Assembly (NCBI GenBank): GCA_002490725.1
Contig: DKUN01000024.1
Span: 2,698 to 61,816, forward strand
Length of the DNA: 59,119 bases
Direction of reading: 5' to 3'
Source: Porphyromonadaceae bacterium UBA7203
GTDB taxonomy: Bacteria; Bacteroidota; Bacteroidia; Bacteroidales; Muribaculaceae
Part shown: piece after piece, positions 52,458 to 59,119 of the stretch
Numbering within the stretch: position 1 is the first letter of the stretch
Layout of the letters: every line of letters begins with the position of its first letter
Notes under the pieces: model-generated
What the model was told of the DNA's origin: nothing
The model's input: the letters and a program-made list of their open reading frames with translations, nothing else
Databases searched by the model: none
Translations under genes and position numbers: made by a program

Positions 52458-52488
52458 TGTAGTGAAGTTAGGTTTTATGTTTATAATT

Positions 52489-52516
52489 GGTGTAGTGGTG
52501 TATTTAGCTACACCAC
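52489..52516. promoter_or_regulatory. Palindromic operator candidate for the YtrA-type regulator
   Basis: GTGGTGTA (52495-52502), six bases, TACACCAC (52509-52516) is a perfect palindrome. A second nested pair is GGTGTAG (52489-52495) with CTACACC (52508-52514). It lies immediately downstream of the TACCTTTG box, over the expected transcription start, as a repressor site would. Confidence 0.65.
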
Positions 52517-52546
52517 AAAGGTAACAGCTATTTCTGTATTCTCAAA
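52516..52546 (-). promoter_or_regulatory. Promoter of TraB-ABC-GntR operon
   Basis: The minus strand reads TTTG (52546-52543), 19 bases, TACCTTTG (52523-52516). The ATG is at 52457. Confidence 0.75.
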
Positions 52547-52566
52547 ATATTTTCGAAAAAAAATTG

Positions 52567-52574
52567 TAAATTTG
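52567..52574 (+). promoter_or_regulatory. Promoter -7 element of ugd
   Basis: TAAATTTG, 20 bases before the ATG at 52595. The -33 region is only T-rich. Confidence 0.55.
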
Positions 52575-52594
52575 CCGAAAATTACCTCATAATA

Positions 52595-53905
52595 ATGAAG
52601 AAATACAATATAGCAGTAGCCGGCACAGGCTATGTGGGCATGAGCATCGCAACTTTGCTTGCCCAGCACAACCGTGTCATTGCCGTCGATGTGATTCCCG
52701 AAAAGGTTGAGTTGATCAACAGCCTCCGTTCGCCGATACAAGACGAGTATATAGAGCGCTATCTTGCCGAAAAGGACCTTGACCTGACGGCGACGCTCGA
52801 CGGTAAGGCCGCCTATGCAGCCGCCGATTTCGTGGTCATTGCCGCTCCGACGAACTATGATCCCGTCAAGAACTATTTCGATACGTCGCATGTCGAGGAG
52901 GTGATAGACCTGGTGCTGAGCGTCAATCCGGCAGCCGTTATGGTTATCAAGTCGACTATTCCGGTGGGCTACTGCCGTTCGCTTTACCTGCGCTATGCCG
53001 CCAGGGGCATCAAGCGGCTCAACCTGCTATTCTCTCCCGAGTTTCTGCGTGAGAGCAAGGCGCTTTACGACAATCTCTATCCATCGCGCATAATTGTGGG
53101 CGTCCCCAAACTGATTGATAATATCGAGAGCCGCGCCGAAAATGAAGCCATAGCCAGCATTGCCGACATTCCGGCCCTTGAGCAGGCCGCGCGCACTTTT
53201 GCCGGTTTGCTTCAGCAGGGCGCCATCGAGCAGGAGATTCCCACATTGTTTATGGGCATGAAAGAGGCCGAGGCGGTGAAGCTCTTTGCCAACACCTACC
53301 TGGCGCTGCGTGTAAGCTATTTCAACGAGCTCGACACCTATGCCGAGGTCAAGGGCCTCGACTCGCGTGCAATCATCGAGGGCATCGGCCTCGATCCGCG
53401 TATCGGTTCTCATTATAATAACCCCTCGTTCGGCTACGGCGGCTACTGCCTGCCCAAGGACACCAAGCAGCTGCTGGCGAATTATGCCGACGTGCCCCAG
53501 AACATGATGTCGGCCATCGTTGAGAGCAACCGCACGCGTAAGGATTTCATTGCCGACCAGGTGCTGAAAATGGCCGGCTACTACAACGAAAACTCACGGT
53601 TTGACCTGGCCAGAGAGCAGCAGTGCGTTATCGGAGTTTATCGCCTCACAATGAAGTCCAATTCCGACAACTTCCGCCATTCGAGCATCCAGGGTGTCAT
53701 GAAACGCATCAAGGCCAAGGGTGCTACGGTTATTGTCTACGAACCGACGCTGCCCGACGGCTCCACATTTTTCGGCTCGCGGGTGGTCAATAATATCGAC
53801 GAATTCAAGCTGCTGAGCCGTGCGATACTTGCTAACCGCACCAGCGCCGAGATTGCCGACGTGGCCCATAAGGTCTACACTCGCGACCTGTTCTGCAAGG
53901 ACTGA
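52595..53905 (+). CDS. ugd: UDP-glucose 6-dehydrogenase
   Basis: This 436-residue NAD-dependent enzyme oxidises UDP-glucose to UDP-glucuronate. The Rossmann motif is 'VAGTGYVG', the central signature includes 'STIPVGYC' and 'FSPEFLRESKA', and the catalytic cysteine is Cys285 in 'GYGGYCLPKDTKQL'. Its product is the expected substrate of the epimerase at 37921-38883. It resembles the Bacteroides/enterobacterial Ugd group rather than UDP-ManNAc dehydrogenases. A terminator follows. Confidence 0.94.
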   Translation: MKKYNIAVAGTGYVGMSIATLLAQHNRVIAVDVIPEKVELINSLRSPIQDEYIERYLAEKDLDLTATLDGKAAYAAADFVVIAAPTNYDPVKNYFDTSHVEEVIDLVLSVNPAAVMVIKSTIPVGYCRSLYLRYAARGIKRLNLLFSPEFLRESKALYDNLYPSRIIVGVPKLIDNIESRAENEAIASIADIPALEQAARTFAGLLQQGAIEQEIPTLFMGMKEAEAVKLFANTYLALRVSYFNELDTYAEVKGLDSRAIIEGIGLDPRIGSHYNNPSFGYGGYCLPKDTKQLLANYADVPQNMMSAIVESNRTRKDFIADQVLKMAGYYNENSRFDLAREQQCVIGVYRLTMKSNSDNFRHSSIQGVMKRIKAKGATVIVYEPTLPDGSTFFGSRVVNNIDEFKLLSRAILANRTSAEIADVAHKVYTRDLFCKD

Positions 53906-53931
53906 TATCCGAGCCGTTTTGCGGCCGTAAA

Positions 53932-53965
53932 AAAGCGGAGTCTGAATGATGGCAGGCTCCGCTTT
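53932..53965. terminator. Bidirectional terminator between ugd and the BspA-LRR gene
   Basis: Stem AAAGCGGAGTCTG (53932-53944) with CAGGCTCCGCTTT (53953-53965), one G-U pair. A and T runs at both feet allow function on either strand for these convergent genes. Confidence 0.88.
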
Positions 53966-53992
53966 ATGCGTCTTTACGATTAGGTCAGGTGT

Positions 53993-55138
53993 TCATAGCG
54001 CTGTCGGCGCCGCAATCAGTTTGGTCGAATCGGGCAGGGTGAACTCTACGGATTGAAGCAACACCCGGCTGTTATGTGGGCGGAATGTCGGCCGGACGGT
54101 TTTTTTGACTTCATTCCAGTTGAGAGCAAGCTGTCCGGCTTGCTGCTGATTAAGCGCAAGCAGCAGTGTGCCGTGGTTTACTGTGGCAATGCGGATTGTA
54201 GAGGTCTCGCTGTTATACGGAAGCAGCGTTAGCTCGTCGAGCTCAAAAAACGAGGTCGCTACGGCTGCCTCGGCCTTGTAGAAGCTCTGCAGGTTGAGAT
54301 TGCACGCCTGCTGATACTCCAGGTCCGAGCCTTTGAACTCTGCTCGAGCCGGCAGATGTTTTTTCTGATAGTGTTCGTAGCCGTCCTCGTGAAACATATT
54401 CAGGAGAGTGTCGCTGTCGTATCGACCCATGGGCGATGCGTCAAACGCCGACGGCGCAATTTCGCGGATTGCCCATGAGTGGAGCACAATTCGCAGCTTT
54501 TCGCAGTTGAAAAAGGCTCCGGTGGGAATGTTCAGCGGCAGGTAGTTGAAGTCTACCGCGGCCAGACACAGGCAGGTTGAAAAGGCCTCTGACCCGAGAG
54601 TTTGCAGCGTTGACGGAAGTCTGACAGCCCGCAGAAACGAGTTGGCGAATGCTGCTGCTCCGATTTCTTCGAGGCCCTCGGGAAATTCGATGTTGCTGAC
54701 AGGCAGGCGCGAAAAGGCGTGATGGCCGATCTTGCGCAATGTCGAGGGGAGAACCACGCTGCGCAGGTTATAGTATAGCGCCGTCTGGCGTCCGCTGATT
54801 TCAGAGTCTGTGCCGGAAAATTCTCCGTAAGCGCCATGGCGCAGTCGCGCCGGATTATGCACGTCGCCGCGCTGGCCGAATAGAAAGCTGCCGATTTCGG
54901 TAATGCCTTCGTCAAAAACGATGGTGTGGAACTTCATGGCGAGATTCTCGTCCATGAAGGGGTTGCGCGACAGGTTCGAAGGGTTGTAGCCCGGAGTCGC
55001 ACCGCTGCCTGACAGGGTCAGCACGCTGTCGGCAATCGACCAACTGACGTTTTTAGATAGCTTGCCGCCATATTCGCGAGCTGAAGTCGCGAATATGGCA
55101 GTAAGGGCAAGGGTTGAAATGGCGAGAGTTCGCTTCAT
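53993..55138 (-). CDS. BspA-type leucine-rich-repeat secreted protein
   Basis: This 381-residue protein has a signal peptide (1-20) and BspA/LRR_5 repeats of about 23 residues between about 75 and 240. Examples are 'LRSVVLPSTLRKIGHHAFS', 'ISNIEFPEGLEEIG'-type, and 'LRAVRLPSTLQTLGSEAFS'. The C-terminal 140 residues are not repetitive and I do not recognise them. BspA repeats mediate binding to host or bacterial proteins. It follows the GH31 gene by 5 bases in the same operon, a combination that suggests a surface complex. Confidence 0.87.
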   Translation of the reverse strand: MKRTLAISTLALTAIFATSAREYGGKLSKNVSWSIADSVLTLSGSGATPGYNPSNLSRNPFMDENLAMKFHTIVFDEGITEIGSFLFGQRGDVHNPARLRHGAYGEFSGTDSEISGRQTALYYNLRSVVLPSTLRKIGHHAFSRLPVSNIEFPEGLEEIGAAAFANSFLRAVRLPSTLQTLGSEAFSTCLCLAAVDFNYLPLNIPTGAFFNCEKLRIVLHSWAIREIAPSAFDASPMGRYDSDTLLNMFHEDGYEHYQKKHLPARAEFKGSDLEYQQACNLNLQSFYKAEAAVATSFFELDELTLLPYNSETSTIRIATVNHGTLLLALNQQQAGQLALNWNEVKKTVRPTFRPHNSRVLLQSVEFTLPDSTKLIAAPTAL

Positions 55139-55143
55139 AGTTT

Positions 55144-58100
55144 TTATTCCTTGACGGTCAGAGCGGGGCTCACCAGAATCAGGGTGTTCATTGCTGGAGC
55201 GAACGCGCCGCGTTTGCGGGCCTTGAAGCGAATGCGGGCAAGGGTCTGGTCACCGTTGAGCGTCGGCTTGTTGCCGATGTTGACGAAGGTGGGATAGAGA
55301 ACCTTGTCGCCCGATGTGTGCAGACGGTCGTAGGTCATATTCATCATGCCGGCGGTGGCTACGGGCTCGATTCCGATAAACTCATAGTCGGTCTGCTCAT
55401 ATGGCAGGGCAAATGACAGTGCGTTGACATTCTTCAGGTCAGAGCCGGAGAGCGTGAGCACTATTTCATCGCCGGGAGCATAGCTCTTTTTGTCGGGGGT
55501 GAGGGTCAGAGTGCCGTCGATTTCCGACGCAGGATATTCAATGCCGCCATCAAGCTTCACTGCCACTACCGAAATGTCGAATGCGTCGAGCAGACCGTTG
55601 CGGTTAACGTCGCCCATGCTGACATATTCGAAGTCGCCGTCGCCGCGGCGCAGGCCGGTGTAGTTGGTATACGAAGTCAGGTCGTTTGAATCAATGATGC
55701 CGTCTTTATTGATGTCTCCGGGAATGAACGACGGAGTGCCGGGCACCTTGAATACGAAGATTTCGCGGGCAGAGATGAAGCGGCCGGTGGTCTTGTCGAC
55801 GTGCAGGCGGATGTAGCGCATCGGGGTCTGCTCGTTGAACTTGATGGTCTTGGTGTCGGCATTGCGGGGCCAGCTGAATTCTACGGGTTCGCTCCAGTCC
55901 TTGCCGTTTTCGCTAATCTGCCATGTGCCGCCCAGTATGGTGCCGTTGCCGGCGTCTACGCGAGGCAGATAATCGAGGCGGTCAAGAGTGTTGAACGAGC
56001 CGAGGTCGATAACGATGTCGGCTGGCATGTCGGCGCCTGAGTAAATGGTGTGCCATACGTCGCCGCGTTCGTCGAAGTCAAATGCGCGGTTGATGCCGAA
56101 GCCGGGCTGGTCGGCTATGGTTGATGTTGCGGTGATGCCGGGAATTGCGAATTCGAGCGGGTTGGCGGCAGTGGTCAGAGTCAGGTCAACCCATTCCGAT
56201 GCGCCGGCGGGGTTGACGGCGCGGAGTTTGAACTCATAGGCCGTTTCGGGAGCCAGGTCCTCGAAGAATGCGGTGTTCTCGCCCTCGATTACGCCGAGGT
56301 TGGTGTAGAGCATTCCGTTGTGGAGCACCTGGATTTCCGACGCGTTGGTCATCGGAGCCCAGCGCAGGGTAATGTCATAGGGCTTGACGTCGCTCTCCTG
56401 CAGAGTTACGACGGGAGCAGAAGGAGCGTCGAGCGCGAGCATTGCGGGGATAGCTGCCTCGGGTTTGAATTCATAGCCCTTGATTTCAACGGCAACGGCG
56501 CTGGTGGTGCGGTCAACCGTCGGAACCATAATCCACAGTTCTTCGAGGGTTTCGGCGTCCACGCCTTCCGTGCCCCATGGAGCCAGGCGGTTTACGCTGT
56601 GGTTGAAGAACCACGACGGAGTGTCGACGGTCATGTCGTCGAAGTTCTTGACTTCAGCGACTTTCACTTTCTTGCCGTTGATTGAAACTGTTATCTGTTT
56701 GGGGTCGGCCGTGGCGGGAATGCGGAGCATTGTGGCCTGCTTGGCTTCCATGCCGTCAAAGCTGCCTGTAGTAGGCTCGATGTTGACCGTCAGCACGCCC
56801 TTGGCGGTGAGATTCGAGGCGATGCGGGTTTCCGAAAATTGGCCGTGACGCCATGCTTCGGTAGTACCGTCGTCGTCATATTCAGTCATTTCCGACTTGC
56901 CCTGGGTCGGCCACACTTCATAGATGCGTACTGACTTGTCAATTTCCGACGGATTGTTGTTTTCATTAACCATCGGAATGATTGCACCGGCCTTGACCAG
57001 TACGGGCAGTTTCCACAGAGGGGTCTGGAAGTTGTTGAGCACAATGGTGCCGTCGCTCTCATAGGGGCGGCCGCTGAAGTAGTCATACCAGGTGCCCTCG
57101 GGCAGATAGATGCCGTTGCGGACGTCGCCGCCGTCGGCTTGCAGACGCGTTTCCTGGTAAATCGGGGCTACCAGGAAGTCCGGGCCGTAAAGGAACTGAT
57201 ACTTCGTGGCTACGCCGTGAGTATAGTCCGACGGATAGTCGAGGAACATGGCTCGGATAAGCGGCTTACCGTCAACTGCCTCGCGGGCATATGTGTAAGC
57301 ATAGGGAAGCAGGGCGCTCTTGAGTTTCAGATATGCACGCACAATCTGTTCATACTCGCCGCCGAACTCGTGGGGATACTTCGGGTTCGAGCCCCAGCCG
57401 TCCATGTTGAGCTGCATCGGGGTCCAGGTTTTCCACTGGAAGTCGCGGGTGTTCATTACCGGCTGCTTGCCGCCGAAAATACCGTCCATGTCGGAGCAGA
57501 TGTTGGGCTGGCCTGACAGGCCGGAGCCGATATAGGTCGGAATGTGGAAGCGGATGTACTCCCATTGGCCGCCGGTCTGGTCGCCGGTCCAGATGCCTGC
57601 ATAGCGCTGCGTGCCGGCCCATCCGTCGAGCGAAATGATGAAGGGGCGGGCATCGTTGCCGTAGTAGGGCATGATTTCGCCTACGTCGGCCACGCCGTTA
57701 AGTCCGAACGAATAGCCTGCGCCGACCCATGCCACGTCGGTCTTCAACACGCGCACACCGGCGTCGCGCACTTCCTTGACGATGTCGCGCTGAAGCAGGG
57801 GCGAGATTCCTTCCTTCGGGTGGAGATCGCTCTGAGTCCAAAGTCCGATTTCAACGCCATGCTTGCGGGCATACTCGCCAAACTCACGCAGGTTGGCGAT
57901 ATTGCCGTCGAGCGACTCTGTCTGGCCGTAGCCTGCACCATAACCATCGTTGGGAAGCACCCAGCCAAGCGGCATGTCGTGAGCGTTATAGCGGTCAATC
58001 ACGGCGCGGGCACTGAACTGATAATTGCCCGGGAGCTCGCCGTTGAGGCTCTCTTTGATGCCGCCGTTATCTTTCTGGCTCTCCTTGTAGCGCTTGCCAT

Positions 58101-58950
58101 CTTCAAACAGAATGCCGTTGGCGTCTTCCTTCCAATAGTCACGGTTGTAAGCGTTAAGGTGACCCTCATAAAAACCGAATTTCGGAAGCAGTACCGGGTT
58201 GCCTGTCAGCTGATAGAAATCGCCGAGAAGCGACACGGGCGAATCATTGACCATAAAGAACAAATCAAGATACGGGGTGTCGTGAGTCAGGCTGACGCTG
58301 TTTGAACCGTCGGCGCCGAAATCATATGCGCCTGGTGCAAACGTGTGCCACATCATACCATAACCGTCGGTGCTCCAGTAATATGGAGTGGGTGATGCGA
58401 CGCCGCCGTCGGTCCAGGAGTTGGTGTTGACAATGTCGATGACCTTGCCCTTATGGGAAAAACGTCCGTTCTGCACGCCGCCTCCATAAAAATACTCGCC
58501 CTGACGTTCGCGCAGTTTCAGAGTAGTGTTCTTGGCGGTATAAGCAATCGGCTCAAGAGTCTCGATGACGGTTTTGCCGGTAGCCAGATCCGTTACGCTA
58601 AACGTCTTGGAATTAGCCGGAAATGTAATTTTGACACGCGACGTGCTGACAGTCGTTGCACCATCTTCCTTCTTTACTTCGACCTTGCCGGGGCACTGAC
58701 GGGGATTGTCAACAAGAATCTGAGCCGGCGGAGTGGCCTGGGGATTGCGGAGAATACCTCCGTTGGGGTCCTGGAACACACGGAAAATGTTCGGCCCGTA
58801 AAAATCAACGAGCAGCGAATGGTTTTCGCCGTCGAAAGCGACCTCTACAGAGGTGGGATTCAGAGTCTTTACTGTCGTTTCAGCACTTAGCGGAGCAGCG
58901 GCAACCGCAGCCACTGCCAGAGCAGCCAAAACAGAGAACTGATGCTTCAT
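55144..58950 (-). CDS. Multidomain GH31 alpha-glycosidase with FnIII, F5/8C, dockerin-like and cohesin-like modules
   Basis: This 1268-residue secreted protein has a signal peptide (MKHQFSVLAALAVAAVAAAP). An N-terminal beta-sandwich precedes the GH31 barrel with nucleophile Asp405 ('LKTDVAW') and acid/base Asp457 ('WTGDQTGGQW'). The proximal beta and DUF5110-like domains run to about 835. Then come a fibronectin III domain (about 842-933), an F5/8 type C (CBM32-like) domain (about 937-1068), two EF-hand dockerin-like repeats ('GDINKDGIIDSNDL', 'GDVNRNGLLDAFDI'; about 1076-1130), and a cohesin-like beta domain (about 1137-1268). Substrate may be an alpha-glucoside, xyloside or galactoside. The ATG at 58950 is chosen because the promoter box overlaps the upstream start. 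Confidence 0.92.
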   Translation of the reverse strand: MKHQFSVLAALAVAAVAAAPLSAETTVKTLNPTSVEVAFDGENHSLLVDFYGPNIFRVFQDPNGGILRNPQATPPAQILVDNPRQCPGKVEVKKEDGATTVSTSRVKITFPANSKTFSVTDLATGKTVIETLEPIAYTAKNTTLKLRERQGEYFYGGGVQNGRFSHKGKVIDIVNTNSWTDGGVASPTPYYWSTDGYGMMWHTFAPGAYDFGADGSNSVSLTHDTPYLDLFFMVNDSPVSLLGDFYQLTGNPVLLPKFGFYEGHLNAYNRDYWKEDANGILFEDGKRYKESQKDNGGIKESLNGELPGNYQFSARAVIDRYNAHDMPLGWVLPNDGYGAGYGQTESLDGNIANLREFGEYARKHGVEIGLWTQSDLHPKEGISPLLQRDIVKEVRDAGVRVLKTDVAWVGAGYSFGLNGVADVGEIMPYYGNDARPFIISLDGWAGTQRYAGIWTGDQTGGQWEYIRFHIPTYIGSGLSGQPNICSDMDGIFGGKQPVMNTRDFQWKTWTPMQLNMDGWGSNPKYPHEFGGEYEQIVRAYLKLKSALLPYAYTYAREAVDGKPLIRAMFLDYPSDYTHGVATKYQFLYGPDFLVAPIYQETRLQADGGDVRNGIYLPEGTWYDYFSGRPYESDGTIVLNNFQTPLWKLPVLVKAGAIIPMVNENNNPSEIDKSVRIYEVWPTQGKSEMTEYDDDGTTEAWRHGQFSETRIASNLTAKGVLTVNIEPTTGSFDGMEAKQATMLRIPATADPKQITVSINGKKVKVAEVKNFDDMTVDTPSWFFNHSVNRLAPWGTEGVDAETLEELWIMVPTVDRTTSAVAVEIKGYEFKPEAAIPAMLALDAPSAPVVTLQESDVKPYDITLRWAPMTNASEIQVLHNGMLYTNLGVIEGENTAFFEDLAPETAYEFKLRAVNPAGASEWVDLTLTTAANPLEFAIPGITATSTIADQPGFGINRAFDFDERGDVWHTIYSGADMPADIVIDLGSFNTLDRLDYLPRVDAGNGTILGGTWQISENGKDWSEPVEFSWPRNADTKTIKFNEQTPMRYIRLHVDKTTGRFISAREIFVFKVPGTPSFIPGDINKDGIIDSNDLTSYTNYTGLRRGDGDFEYVSMGDVNRNGLLDAFDISVVAVKLDGGIEYPASEIDGTLTLTPDKKSYAPGDEIVLTLSGSDLKNVNALSFALPYEQTDYEFIGIEPVATAGMMNMTYDRLHTSGDKVLYPTFVNIGNKPTLNGDQTLARIRFKARKRGAFAPAMNTLILVSPALTVKE

Positions 58951-58989
58951 TAAATATCGTTTAGATTTAAGAGATTGATAATTATGCCT

Positions 58990-58997
58990 CAAAGTTA
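58990..58997 (-). promoter_or_regulatory. Promoter -7 element of GH31/LRR operon
   Basis: The minus strand reads TAACTTTG, 39 bases before the ATG at 58950. It overlaps the longest open frame's start at 58992, excluding it. Bases beyond, to 59119, are AT-rich with no gene seen. Confidence 0.65.
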
Positions 58998-59119
58998 CGA
59001 AATTAAATTAACAATGAAAAATTAATTTTTCACATCTGCCGGATATGTTTATCTATTCGGTTTTAGCCCGGATTGTGTTATTTAAGCCCCGTTAACCTCG
59101 GCGCATAGTAATAAACCTG

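Noticed and set aside
57544..58305. 253-codon plus-strand open frame
   Set aside because: Antisense to the GH31 catalytic domain.

Overview
This window reads as chromosome from a host-associated Bacteroidales bacterium, probably of the Muribaculaceae (S24-7) type. Genes are preceded by the Bacteroidetes promoter (TTTG or TTG, about 20 bases, then TAnnTTTG), most commonly in the forms TAACTTTG, TATCTTTG and TACCTTTG. Purine-rich Shine-Dalgarno sequences are nearly absent. The gene content is also typical: a TonB-dependent outer-membrane protein beside glycoside hydrolases, GH92/GH36/GH31 enzymes, DUF6377/DUF6452/DUF6048 families, BACON-LRR and BspA-LRR proteins. The family-level assignment is inference. 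No rRNA, tRNA, CRISPR array, integrase or transposase was seen.

Region 1 (1-4.5 kb) is a small oxidoreductase group: a carboxymuconolactone decarboxylase/cupin protein cut by the window edge, a Tat-exported aldo/keto reductase, an AraC regulator and an alpha/beta hydrolase. Region 2 (4.5-11 kb) is a small glycan locus: a membrane-bound DUF6377 regulator divergent from a TonB-dependent barrel plus a GH36 alpha-galactosidase. Region 3 (11-14 kb) holds a GNAT acetyltransferase and an AAA+ ATPase with a long, inverted-repeat-bounded leader. Region 4 (14-21.1 kb, minus strand) is a mannose operon: ROK kinase, two GH92 alpha-mannosidases, ManA, then dtd.

Region 5 (21.4-25.1 kb, minus) is ftsY-rimO-ATP-grasp-like with a 100-residue protein downstream. 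Region 6 (25.2-30.7 kb) has a YitT-type membrane protein, a flippase, two internally deleted gene remnants, a periplasmic solute-binding protein and a putative porin. Region 7 (31-34.6 kb) has a large outer-membrane barrel and a DJ-1 family protein. Region 8 (34.7-37.9 kb) is galK-galM-nucleotidyltransferase with a strong terminator. Region 9 (37.9-44.7 kb) has a UDP-uronate-type epimerase, then an operon of GtrB-like glycosyltransferase, DUF6452, DUF6048 and a tricorn-type protease. Region 10 (44.8-49.6 kb) has panC-panD-recR, a Crp-like regulator and a secreted protein plus BACON-LRR lipoprotein pair. Region 11 (49.6-52.5 kb, minus) is an operon of TraB/GumN protein, ABC ATPase, permease and YtrA-type GntR regulator, with a palindrome at its promoter. 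Region 12 (52.6-59 kb) has UDP-glucose dehydrogenase and a GH31/BspA-LRR pair.

The most notable items are: the 14-bp inverted repeats enclosing about 290 bases directly before the AAA+ start codon; two adjacent genes at 27.4-27.8 kb that each keep only their 5' and 3' ends; a GH31 enzyme with dockerin-like and cohesin-like modules; a hairpin whose T-tract doubles as the -33 box of a near-leaderless promoter; and likely operator sites for the AraC and GntR regulators. No wholly new multi-gene system could be demonstrated from sequence alone.
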